From positions 1 through 64,000 of the forward strand of contig NZ_PJIN01000011.1 of NCBI RefSeq assembly GCF_002929705.1: a stretch of DNA of 64,000 nucleotides, read 5' to 3'. A program made the position numbers and the translations under genes. Of the stretch, positions 56,921-64,000 are shown one piece after another. The notes under the pieces are model-generated. The model saw only the letters and a list, made by a program, of their open reading frames with translations. It ran no database searches and was not told where the DNA came from. Source of the stretch: Arthrobacter sp. N199823. Lineage in GTDB: Bacteria; Actinomycetota; Actinomycetes; Actinomycetales; Micrococcaceae. How positions within the stretch are numbered: the stretch's first letter is position 1; every line of letters starts with the position of its first letter.

Positions 56921-57550
56921 ATGAGTAATACAGATAGTGGAAACACTCCCACTGGCGCCGCAGCCGTTCCGGGCGGCCCCAAGCTCTGGCTCTTGCGCCA
57001 TGGAGAAACCGAGTGGTCCCGCAGCGGACAGTACACGGGTCTGACAGACCTGCCGTTGACGGAGCTGGGCGAAGATCAGGCCCGATCCGCGCAGGCTGCA
57101 CTGTCCGGCGTCGACTTTGACCTGGTCCTGACCTCGCCATTGCAACGCGCACGCCGGACGGCCACACTGGCTGGTTTCCCCGATGCAGTGGTGGAACCGA
57201 ATGCCGTGGAATGGGACTACGGCGACTATGAAGGCATTGACAGTGCCGTAGTGCGCGCCCAGAACCCCGGATATTTGATTTGGGACAACGGCGTGCCCAA
57301 CGGCGAGACCCTCGATGAGGTGGCGGCACGAGCTGACAAGATTGTGGCCCGTGCCCTGGCCGTGACGCGGGAGGACGGTGCACCTGCCAATGTTCTGCTG
57401 GTAGCTCACGGGCACTTCCTACGTATCATGGCGGCCCGCTGGTTGCGGCTTCCGGGGACCGCAGGCAGGCACTTTGTGCTCGGCACCGCCAAAACCTGCA
57501 CGCTTGGCTGGGACAAGAAGACTCCTGCGATCGAGCAGTGGGGACTGTAG
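56921..57550 (+). CDS. Histidine phosphatase family protein
   Basis: The 209-residue phosphoglycerate-mutase-like enzyme has the phosphohistidine motif LWLLRHGETEW, TSPLQRARRTA, and the second histidine in LLVAHGHFLRIM. The family includes phosphatases acting on sugar phosphates and nucleotides; the substrate is unknown. It lies 88 bases behind cca. The ATG at 56921 has a poor ribosome binding site. Confidence 0.9.
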   Translation: MSNTDSGNTPTGAAAVPGGPKLWLLRHGETEWSRSGQYTGLTDLPLTELGEDQARSAQAALSGVDFDLVLTSPLQRARRTATLAGFPDAVVEPNAVEWDYGDYEGIDSAVVRAQNPGYLIWDNGVPNGETLDEVAARADKIVARALAVTREDGAPANVLLVAHGHFLRIMAARWLRLPGTAGRHFVLGTAKTCTLGWDKKTPAIEQWGL

Positions 57551-57686
57551 CGGGCTGGCTTAACCTCGCTTAATCTCGGGCAGATTTGGGCCCGGCCAAG
57601 TCCAGAGTCAAACGCCAAGGCTGCGCGCCAAGTAATGCGCGTGCACCAATCAAGCCGTGAAGGGCTGAGCAGGTAGGCTCGTAGCC

Positions 57687-59144
57687 ATGGCGGAATCACA
57701 GGCTTCGGGGACTCAAGCTCGGCATCCCATTGTTGTCCCCTCACGGAGTGACGAACTTCTGCGCACCTTGACTGAGCCGGTGGGTGGGCCGCTGGGCAAA
57801 CGTACATCGCCTGGCATCACCAATCCCGGATTCTTCACTGTAGAACGCGTCTTGGTGCTGATCGCTGCAGTTTCGGCATTGCTCGCCATCATGACTAAAT
57901 CCCACTGCCGCACGGCTGGATGGGTTAGTCCTGACCAAGAGTCCACGGTGTGCTGGTCGGCCTTTCCCAACTCCTTTGTGGATGAGCACTTGGGGACACT
58001 GACACCCTTCTTTTCCGAAGGGTCGCCATTTAGCCATCCGGTTTTGGCTGGCTGGATTGCCGGGATCACTGCGTGGCTGACACGAGGCGCCGGTGACGGT
58101 GCGTTTCGTCAGCTGGCCTTCTTCGACCTGAATGCGGCGCTCATTGCCGTGGCCTGGATTGTCACTGTGGTGGTTGTTGCCCGCACGGCCGGGCGCAGGG
58201 TCTGGGACGCGGCCATTGTGGCTGCAAGCCCCGTTTTGATCATGATGGCCTATGTCAGTTGGGACTTCTGGGCTGCCGCACTGGTTGGCGCAGGCATGTA
58301 CCTCTTTGCGCGGAAGCAGACCCTTTGGGCCGGTGCCTTCTTTGGTGTAGCTGCATTGGCTGCGCCCTACCCGATCTTCATTTTGTTGGCTCTGGTGTTC
58401 CTCGGAATCAGGACCGGACACCTTGCCAAGATGCTTGAGATGGTGGCTGCTGCGGCGATCGCCTGGCTACTGGTAGTGGCCCCAATTATGGCCACCAATC
58501 CGCCCGCATTCCCGGACTATCTAAAGAAGCTAATCGCTGCCGGGCCCACGGAATCGTCCATCTACGGTGGGCTGAACTTAATTGCCGAACGGATGGGCTG
58601 GCCCGCGCTTGATGTTGGTGCAACAAATGCCATCTCGGGAATTCTCTTGCTGTTGTTGGCGGCTGGACTGCTCGCTGTGGCGCTCTATGCGCCCCGCCCC
58701 CCTCGTGTTGCGCAACTGGCCTTTGTCGCTGCAGCGGGATTCATGGTGCTGAACAAGGGTGCCGAACCGTGGCACGCCGTGTGGCTGGTTCCCTTGTTGG
58801 CACTGGCCATGCCGCGCTGGCGCCCGGTGCTGGTGTGGCAGGCTGCCATTTTGGCGCACTTTGTTGCCCTGATGCTGTTCCGCAGCAAGGTGTTGGGTGA
58901 CATTAGTAATCAGCACGCCATTGACACTCCCTATTTCCTCATTGCAGCCGTGATGGGGGCCCTGGCCACCTGGATCATGTTCGGGCTGGTTGTCAGGGAT
59001 ATTTTTGCGCCAGAGTATGACGTTGTGCGCCGTGCGGGTGTGTCCGATCCCCAAGGCGGGGTTCTACTGCTTCCCCGAGAAGAAGCTGCAAGTGGGCCAA
59101 GCACGGTTGGCGCACCGCCGGTAAACAAAGCCGAAGTGCCCTGA
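57687..59144 (+). CDS. Polytopic membrane protein, GT-C (GT87/DUF2029-like)
   Basis: The 485-residue protein has a soluble N-terminus of about 50 residues, around eleven membrane helices, and an acidic/Pro-rich C-terminal tail. HCRTAGWVSPDQESTVCWS in the first outer loop and EPWHAVWLVPLLAL near the end recall polyprenol-phosphate-dependent GT-C glycosyltransferases of the actinobacterial envelope. Catalytic acids cannot be fixed by eye. The next gene starts two bases after the stop. Confidence 0.6.
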   Translation: MAESQASGTQARHPIVVPSRSDELLRTLTEPVGGPLGKRTSPGITNPGFFTVERVLVLIAAVSALLAIMTKSHCRTAGWVSPDQESTVCWSAFPNSFVDEHLGTLTPFFSEGSPFSHPVLAGWIAGITAWLTRGAGDGAFRQLAFFDLNAALIAVAWIVTVVVVARTAGRRVWDAAIVAASPVLIMMAYVSWDFWAAALVGAGMYLFARKQTLWAGAFFGVAALAAPYPIFILLALVFLGIRTGHLAKMLEMVAAAAIAWLLVVAPIMATNPPAFPDYLKKLIAAGPTESSIYGGLNLIAERMGWPALDVGATNAISGILLLLLAAGLLAVALYAPRPPRVAQLAFVAAAGFMVLNKGAEPWHAVWLVPLLALAMPRWRPVLVWQAAILAHFVALMLFRSKVLGDISNQHAIDTPYFLIAAVMGALATWIMFGLVVRDIFAPEYDVVRRAGVSDPQGGVLLLPREEAASGPSTVGAPPVNKAEVP

Positions 59145-59146
59145 CG

Positions 59147-60601
59147 GTGAGCGATGTTGCTGTCGTGGGGTCTGGCCCTAACGGACTAGCCGCCGCCGTG
59201 ACCATGGCGCGCGCAGGGCTGTCGGTGCAACTCTTTGAAGCCGCCAATTCCATTGGGGGTGGTACTCGAACGGCCGAAACCACCTTGCCGGGCTTTCACC
59301 ATGATGTGTGTGCCGCCGTTCACCCCATGGCCCTCGCCTCACCATTCTTCCGTGCCTTTGAGTTGGAACGCAGGATTGAGCTGCTGGTGCCGGAGATCTC
59401 CTACGGGCACCCGCTCGACGGCGGACGTGCCGGCATTGCCTACCGCAGCCTGGACCGCACCGTGGAAGAGCTGGGACGCGACGGGCGCGCATGGCGCGGG
59501 CTCATGGCCCCCCTGCTGAACAGGCTGGAAGGAACCATCGACTTTACGCAAGGGAACTTGGTCCGCATGCCCAAGGACCCCTTGGCAGTGCTGCACTTCG
59601 GGGTTAGGACACTTCTGCAGGGCACACCCGCATGGAATCTGGGCTTCCGCGAGGACACGGCTCCTGCCATGCTGACAGGCGTGTCCGCACACGCAATTGC
59701 TCGCTTGCCAGCGTTGTCCTCCTCGGGGGCGGGGCTACTGCTGGGAGTTCTGGCGCATGCTCAGGGTTGGCCTGTTCCGCGGGGCGGTTCGCAGGCAATT
59801 GCTCAAGCTATGGCAGATGACTTCATAGCGCATGGCGGCCAGATACGGGTGGGCCAGCGGATTGACAGCTTGGCGCAGCTACGGAACGCAACAGGAGCCA
59901 AAGCAATTATTTGCAATACGACGCCGCGTGCCCTGGTGAGGATGGCCGGAGCGGAACTGCCGCAGGCCTATGCACGTCAGCTGGAGTCCTTTCGATACGG
60001 ATCCGGTGTGTGCAAGGTTGATTTTGCACTTTCCGGCCCGGTGCCGTGGACATCATCGAGTTTGCGGGCCGCCCCAACAGTTCATTTGGGTGGCTCTCGG
60101 GAAGCCATTGCCGCTGCAGAACGTGAAGTGTTAAACGGTCGGCACCCGCAAGAGCCGTATGTGCTTGCTGTGCAGCCAGGAGTTGTTGACGACACCCGGG
60201 CCCCCGTTGGACAACAGACATTCTGGGCGTACACCCATGTTCCTGCGGGTTCAACACGTGACTGCTCGGAAGACATCATTGCTGCCGTCGAGAAACACGC
60301 GCCTGGGTTCAGGGATTTGATCCTTGCCAGCTCGGTGCAGAACGCGGCGGATGTGGCCGCCTACAATGCCAATTACATTGGCGGAGATATTGGATCGGGC
60401 GCAGTCACCCTCAGGCAGCTACTGAAGCGTCCGGTGGTCTCACTTGATCCGTGGCGGACCCCAGTGCCCGGGCTATATTTGGGTTCGGCATCCACCCCGC
60501 CAGGTCCGGCCGTCCACGGGATGGGCGGTTGGTTTGCAGCAAAATCAGCCCTCAAAAACACCTTTGGACTGCCGGCACCTGATCTGGGTCTGTCTGATTA
60601 A
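59147..60601 (+). CDS. FAD-dependent oxidoreductase, phytoene dehydrogenase-like
   Basis: The 484-residue protein has an N-terminal dinucleotide fold VAVVGSGPNGLAAAVTMARAG, then an acidic residue and IGGGTRTAE, typical of the CrtI/NAD(P)-FAD amine-oxidase-like group. It closes with the FAD-contact segment PGLYLGSASTPPGPAVHGMGG. There is no carotenoid gene nearby, so a carotenoid role is not claimed. The GTG start at 59147 is two bases after the preceding stop. Confidence 0.88.
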   Translation: MSDVAVVGSGPNGLAAAVTMARAGLSVQLFEAANSIGGGTRTAETTLPGFHHDVCAAVHPMALASPFFRAFELERRIELLVPEISYGHPLDGGRAGIAYRSLDRTVEELGRDGRAWRGLMAPLLNRLEGTIDFTQGNLVRMPKDPLAVLHFGVRTLLQGTPAWNLGFREDTAPAMLTGVSAHAIARLPALSSSGAGLLLGVLAHAQGWPVPRGGSQAIAQAMADDFIAHGGQIRVGQRIDSLAQLRNATGAKAIICNTTPRALVRMAGAELPQAYARQLESFRYGSGVCKVDFALSGPVPWTSSSLRAAPTVHLGGSREAIAAAEREVLNGRHPQEPYVLAVQPGVVDDTRAPVGQQTFWAYTHVPAGSTRDCSEDIIAAVEKHAPGFRDLILASSVQNAADVAAYNANYIGGDIGSGAVTLRQLLKRPVVSLDPWRTPVPGLYLGSASTPPGPAVHGMGGWFAAKSALKNTFGLPAPDLGLSD

Positions 60602-60619
60602 GTGATGTTAAACAGCTGT

Positions 60620-60660
60620 CCCGCTGTGGTGACTGTTGAATGCACAGTCACCACAGCGGG
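60620..60660. terminator. Bidirectional terminator
   Basis: A perfect 17-bp stem (60620-60636 with 60644-60660) has a 7-base loop, between the convergent oxidoreductase and META lipoprotein genes. Confidence 0.88.
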
Positions 60661-60670
60661 CCATGGAAAA

Positions 60671-61060
60671 CTAGTTGCGGCGGTCCAGTGTTCCCACGGG
60701 AAGGCCCGCGGAATCCATGACGGTCAAGACGTCTCCATCGATCTCTCCGCCAGCGGCCTTCATGAGCCAGGGATCCACGCCCTCGCACGCCATCTGGGTG
60801 CCGCTGAGCTGTGAGAAGGAGAGCTTGCCCTGAACCAAGAACCACTGGCCGGTAATACGGTTGCAGCCGTCGCTTCCGGCGAGGAAGCCGGCCTGCTCGT
60901 ATTCGGCGGTTTTATCGGATCCTAGCGACAACTCCAGGTACGGCTGCTTGTCGGTGTTGTAGCCCTCGCCCCAAGTGCCCACGGGACCTGTTGCGGCACC
61001 GCAGGAAGAGATGGTCAAAGCAAGGAGGAGGCTGCCGGTGAGGGCTGCGAGGCGTTTCAT
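60671..61060 (-). CDS. META-domain lipoprotein
   Basis: The start is placed at ATG 61060, which gives a classic lipoprotein signal peptide (MKRLAALTGSLLLALTISSCG, lipobox cysteine at 21). The 129-residue product has a META/HslJ-like domain with SDGCNRITGQWFLVQGKLSF and GTQMACEG. Its role outside the cell is unknown. The frame extends to 61150 without a signal-like lead. Confidence 0.83.
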   Translation of the reverse strand: MKRLAALTGSLLLALTISSCGAATGPVGTWGEGYNTDKQPYLELSLGSDKTAEYEQAGFLAGSDGCNRITGQWFLVQGKLSFSQLSGTQMACEGVDPWLMKAAGGEIDGDVLTVMDSAGLPVGTLDRRN

Positions 61061-61192
61061 GGTGAGGATGGCTCCGATCGCGCTGGTATAGACGTGCGTT
61101 TCCCTTATGCTATTGCATTGCCGCGCTTTCCCGGCCTTCGGCCCCCGCAATCAGAGCCAGCAAAGAACGTAAACAACCCAGGGAAGAACGGG

Positions 61193-61897
61193 TTAGTAGG
61201 CTGCTGATCCGGAGAGGGCTGGCACGGGAGCGGTCAGGACACCGTCGCGCATCGAGGCCACACAATCGGTGAGCGGGACGAACTCGGTGTCGTGAGTGAC
61301 CATGATGGTGGCCACGTTGAATTCGTCGGTAACCTGACGGAGCAGGCGCACGATCGAGTCGCTGCGGGCATGGTCCAAGGCCGCTGTGGGCTCATCCACC
61401 AGCAGCACCTTGGGATGAGCCATGAGTGCCCGGGCAATGTTGACACGCTGACGTTGTCCGCCGGAGAGCTGATGAGGGTGCTTCTTGGCAGAGTCGGCCA
61501 GGCCCACTAGCTCCAGCAGTTCTGCGGCACGGTTTGCTGCGGACTTCACGGATTTGCCCCGCAGGTGTTCGGTGATGGTGAGTTGCTCGGCTGCCGTCAG
61601 TGAGGCCAGCAGATTTGGCTGCTGAAAAATGATGCCCACTTTGTCGCGACGCAATTGGGCAAGTTGCTTCTCGTTGAGCCCGGTGGCGTCCACGCCGTCG
61701 ATCACTACCAGGCCCGACGTCGGCTTAATGAGTGTCGCGGCAACGGCGAGCAGGCTGGACTTTCCGGATCCGGATGGCCCCACCAGAGAGACCAGCTGGC
61801 CCGGATTTACGGACAGGTTCACGGAGTCCAGAGCAGTCATGGTGCCTTCGCCATCGGGGTACTCAAGCGTCAGATTGACGAGGTTCAAAGCTGTCAT
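61193..61897 (-). CDS. ABC transporter ATP-binding protein (MacB/LolD type)
   Basis: The 234-residue ATPase has Walker A GPSGSGKSSLLAVAA, Q-loop IIFQQPNLLAS, signature LSGGQRQRVNIARAL, Walker B VLLVDEPTAALD and switch His in VTHDTEF. It pairs with the FtsX-like permease upstream on the same strand. Such pairs export peptides or lipoproteins, or sense envelope damage. A 61-bp tandem repeat separates the two genes. Confidence 0.93.
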   Translation of the reverse strand: MTALNLVNLTLEYPDGEGTMTALDSVNLSVNPGQLVSLVGPSGSGKSSLLAVAATLIKPTSGLVVIDGVDATGLNEKQLAQLRRDKVGIIFQQPNLLASLTAAEQLTITEHLRGKSVKSAANRAAELLELVGLADSAKKHPHQLSGGQRQRVNIARALMAHPKVLLVDEPTAALDHARSDSIVRLLRQVTDEFNVATIMVTHDTEFVPLTDCVASMRDGVLTAPVPALSGSAAY

Positions 61898-61950
61898 GAG
61901 ATTGTCCTTAGAAAGTGTGGAGCGAAAATGGTTGGTTCAGCGATTTGTGG

Positions 61951-62112
61951 GCCCACGCTTGCCAGGTTCCTAGCAATCGCGTCAGCGTTTGGTGGGCGGG
62001 TGAGTGGGTGGGCCCACGCTTGCCAGGTTCCTAGCAATCGCGTCAGCGTTTGGTGGGCGGGTGAGTGGGTGGGCCCACGCTTGCCAGGTTCCTAGCAATC
62101 GCGTCAGCGATT
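61951..62112. repeat. 61-bp tandem repeat, about 2.6 copies
   Basis: Units start at 61951, 62012 and 62073 (GCCCACGCTTGCCAGGTTCC and onward) and are identical over the shared length. CAGCGATTT flanks the array on both sides (61939-61947 and 62105-62113). It occupies the spacer between the permease stop (62133) and the ATPase start (61897). Confidence 0.95.
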
Positions 62113-62132
62113 TATAGGCCGGCAAGTGGGGA

Positions 62133-63269
62133 CTAGTTCCCGCCGAGGGCGATCATGGCGTCCACGCGAGTGACCTTGCGGACAGCCAGTGCTGCGCCGG
62201 CCAGGCCCAGCGCCACGATGCCAACGATCGGCAGCAGTGTTGTTGCCGGGGTGAGTAGGAAGGGGGCTGCGGCAGAGGCAAAGATGCCACCAATAATCCC
62301 CACCAGTCCGCCCAGCCCTGCTCCGGCAAGCAGTACCAGGGCGGCCTGTGTCAGCGCATCGCGGAGCAGATAGCTGCCGGAGGCGCCCATGGCCTTCAGC
62401 ACGGCAATGTCACGGGTCCGTTGGATCGTCCAGACCGTCAGGAACGCCACGATCACGAGTGCGGAAATGCCGTAGAGGAACGCTTGCATCATCATCAGTG
62501 AGCCGTTTTCGCTCTTGTATCCGCCCAAGCCGTCGAAGGATCCGCTGCGCGTGGTGCTGATGGTGCCGGCTGCGGCGTTCGCACCGTCGAGGTCCACAGT
62601 GGCGCCCTTCTCAAAGGTCACTGCCAGCACGGTGGCCAGCTGGTCAGGATCGCTCAGGTGGGCCAGCTTGGTCCAGGTGTTCAGCGTTGTCCACACCACC
62701 GAAGTATGCGAGTACCACTGGTCCGGCACGATCGCGCCCACTGACAGTTCCGTACCGGCAATGGTCACGGAATTCCCAATAGAGAGGGAGAGTTCCTTGG
62801 CGATGCCTTCACCGATGGTCACGGTTGAATCGCTCACTTCCGACGGCGCGATCCCGGCCTGTGATCCTTGCTCTTCTGTCAGCGAGTCCCCAACGCCAAA
62901 GACGGCAACGTTGGCAATACCCTTGCTCTCGCCTGCGCCCTGGAAGCGGCTTTGGCTGACGCCTAGGGGAGCCACGGATGTAACGCCAGGTTGCGCTGCC
63001 CAGATCTTGGCCTGTTCCGCTGTCACCTGACTTTCGGTGAAGGACACTTTGGGATCGTTATTGGCGGGGGCGCCGAACACCATTTGGCTGACGGCCGTGC
63101 CGGATCCGGTGCCCGTACCTAAGAGGGCGACGGCTGACGTGGACTGGTTGCCGAGCCCGGCGGTGAGGCCGGAAAGCAGCACCAGCAGCAGGCTTATGAG
63201 GGCCACGACGGCGCCCATGAGGGCAAATCGTCCCTTGGCAAAGCGGATGTCTCGGATCGCGAGGAACAT
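62133..63269 (-). CDS. ABC transporter permease, FtsX/MacB type
   Basis: The 378-residue permease begins MFLAIRDIRFAKGRFALMG. It has one N-terminal membrane helix, a large outer domain (about 45-245) and three C-terminal helices, with TRDIAVLKAMGASGSYLLRDAL before the last pair, as in FtsX-like permeases. The start at ATG 63269 fits homologues; an upstream ATG at 63353 would add 28 polar residues. It is encoded ahead of its ATPase and diverges from the sensor gene at 63457, which may regulate it (inference). Confidence 0.9.
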   Translation of the reverse strand: MFLAIRDIRFAKGRFALMGAVVALISLLLVLLSGLTAGLGNQSTSAVALLGTGTGSGTAVSQMVFGAPANNDPKVSFTESQVTAEQAKIWAAQPGVTSVAPLGVSQSRFQGAGESKGIANVAVFGVGDSLTEEQGSQAGIAPSEVSDSTVTIGEGIAKELSLSIGNSVTIAGTELSVGAIVPDQWYSHTSVVWTTLNTWTKLAHLSDPDQLATVLAVTFEKGATVDLDGANAAAGTISTTRSGSFDGLGGYKSENGSLMMMQAFLYGISALVIVAFLTVWTIQRTRDIAVLKAMGASGSYLLRDALTQAALVLLAGAGLGGLVGIIGGIFASAAAPFLLTPATTLLPIVGIVALGLAGAALAVRKVTRVDAMIALGGN

Positions 63270-63456
63270 GTACAGCTTCTTTCGTAGGCCGGATTCATGG
63301 TGAGTGTGCCCGGGTGTTTTGCTAGTACTTCCACTCTCCTGCGGAACGGCCATGCTTCCATCGCGGGGTTGGTTGATCCTGCTGCGGCGTGCGGTTGATG
63401 CGCCGGTCAACCTTTTGGTTGATACGGGCACGAGGGGGTGCGCCTATGCTGGTGAC

Positions 63457-64000
63457 ATGTCTGCCGTGGATGCCCCGCCCGTGAGCAGTGCTGCGATTCT
63501 GCGGTTCCTGCGCGTGACCTTGCATGTTGCTTTTGCCGTGCTGCTGGCCGTTGGGGTGATCCGGCAGCTCACGGGAGAACCCGACGGGCCGGGCCGGTAC
63601 TTTTTCTTAGCGTTGGCTATTGTGCTTGCGGCGGTCTATCTGGTGGGCACCGTGGCCGAGAAGCGTTTTTCAACGGGCGCACTGGACACGAATCCGAGGC
63701 GCTGGGCCGGGCTCTGGCTGGGACTGATCACTGTGATGTGGGCGGTCCTGATGGTGGGTTCGGTGGAGTTCTCTTGGCTCGTGTTCCCCTTGTTCTTCCT
63801 GCATTTGCACCTCTTACCACGGTGGGCCGGGATCACCATGGTGTTGCTCATGACTGCGGCGGTGGTGATGGCCCAGTGGAGCTCGAGTGGGAGCGATTTT
63901 CCGCCGCTGCCTGTGGTGGTGGGGCCGGTATTCGGCATGGCGTTCGCTGTGGCAACGTCCAAGGCCTACAGGCTGCTTTACCAAGAAGGTGAAAACCAGC
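63457..64000 (+). CDS. N-terminal membrane part of a probable sensor protein (cut by window end)
   Basis: An open frame from ATG 63457 runs beyond the right edge, with 181 codons visible. It opens MSAVDAPPVSSAAILRFLRV, has five or six membrane helices and ends in AYRLLYQEGENQ, a short helix typical of the linker before a histidine-kinase dimerisation domain. The layout suggests a NarL-partner type sensor kinase. The kinase domain itself is outside the window, so the call is tentative. It is divergent from the ABC transporter. Confidence 0.6.
   Translation, partial: MSAVDAPPVSSAAILRFLRVTLHVAFAVLLAVGVIRQLTGEPDGPGRYFFLALAIVLAAVYLVGTVAEKRFSTGALDTNPRRWAGLWLGLITVMWAVLMVGSVEFSWLVFPLFFLHLHLLPRWAGITMVLLMTAAVVMAQWSSSGSDFPPLPVVVGPVFGMAFAVATSKAYRLLYQEGENQ

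Noticed and set aside
59147-60601. Carotenoid biosynthesis gene
   Set aside because: Only the general FAD-amine-oxidase-like fold is visible, and no phytoene synthase or related gene is adjacent.
61951-62112. CRISPR array
   Set aside because: The 61-bp units are contiguous without variable spacers and there are no cas genes.

Overview
The window is the chromosomal origin region of a high-G+C Gram-positive bacterium, most likely a member of the Micrococcaceae close to Arthrobacter. Three things point there: the gene order rnpA-rpmH-dnaA-dnaN-gnd-recF-dciA-gyrB-gyrA-DUF3566-tRNA-Ile-tRNA-Ala; the mycobacterial-type block fhaA-fhaB-pstP-rodA-pbpA-pknA-pknB with crgA; and many GTG starts. The base composition looks moderate for that group (roughly 55-60 % G+C by eye), so no species is named.

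Layout, left to right. (1) 1-2254: the left edge looks like promoter and leader DNA of an rRNA operon that would run leftwards out of the window. A holin-like membrane protein, mostly non-coding DNA and tRNA-Leu(CAG) with a strong terminator follow. (2) 2255-14110: a translationally coupled operon for cell-wall growth and Ser/Thr phosphorylation (two FHA proteins, PP2C phosphatase, SEDS protein, class B PBP, two PASTA kinases). It faces an opposing set of a class E sortase, a 54-residue membrane protein and a glutamine amidotransferase; crgA follows. (3) 14114-23700: a repeat protein, a large LuxR-type ATPase regulator, a GNAT enzyme, a strikingly dense DnaA-box cluster (18.46-18.86 kb), flavin reductase, rhomboid protease, cyclophilin, an alanine-rich membrane protein, a DMT transporter and tRNA-Ala/tRNA-Ile. 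(4) 23705-35211: the leftward replication cluster DUF3566-gyrA-gyrB-dciA-recF-gnd-dnaN-oriC-dnaA. (5) 35212-41256: the rightward cluster rpmH-rnpA-yidD-yidC-khpB-rsmG-parA-parB. (6) 41257-49700: an accessory segment studded with parS-like sites, holding a decayed transposase, an intact Hen1-Pnkp RNA-repair pair and a frameshifted DUF222/HNH gene. (7) 49711-64000: trxA-trxB, a pseudokinase/discoidin-like membrane protein, murJ and a NUDIX hydrolase (leftward); cca, a histidine phosphatase, a GT-C-like membrane protein and an FAD oxidoreductase (rightward); a META lipoprotein; a MacB/FtsX-type ABC transporter whose genes are separated by a 61-bp tandem repeat; and the start of a membrane sensor protein cut by the window end.

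How it fits together. The dnaA, dnaN, gyrase, recF and dciA genes supply replication initiation and fork functions beside oriC. parA/parB and at least seven parS-like sites between 39.2 and 49.5 kb form the centromere. The rpmH-yidC-rsmG block supplies translation and membrane insertion, and the fha/pst/pkn/murJ genes couple phospho-signalling to peptidoglycan synthesis. Most remarkable are the remote DnaA-box cluster 15 kb from dnaA, the parS site at the centre of a 38-bp palindrome behind parB, two parS pairs with identical 140-bp spacing, the Hen1-Pnkp cassette inside the parS domain, and a perfect 15-bp hairpin inside the rnpA coding sequence. No CRISPR array or complete prophage was seen.
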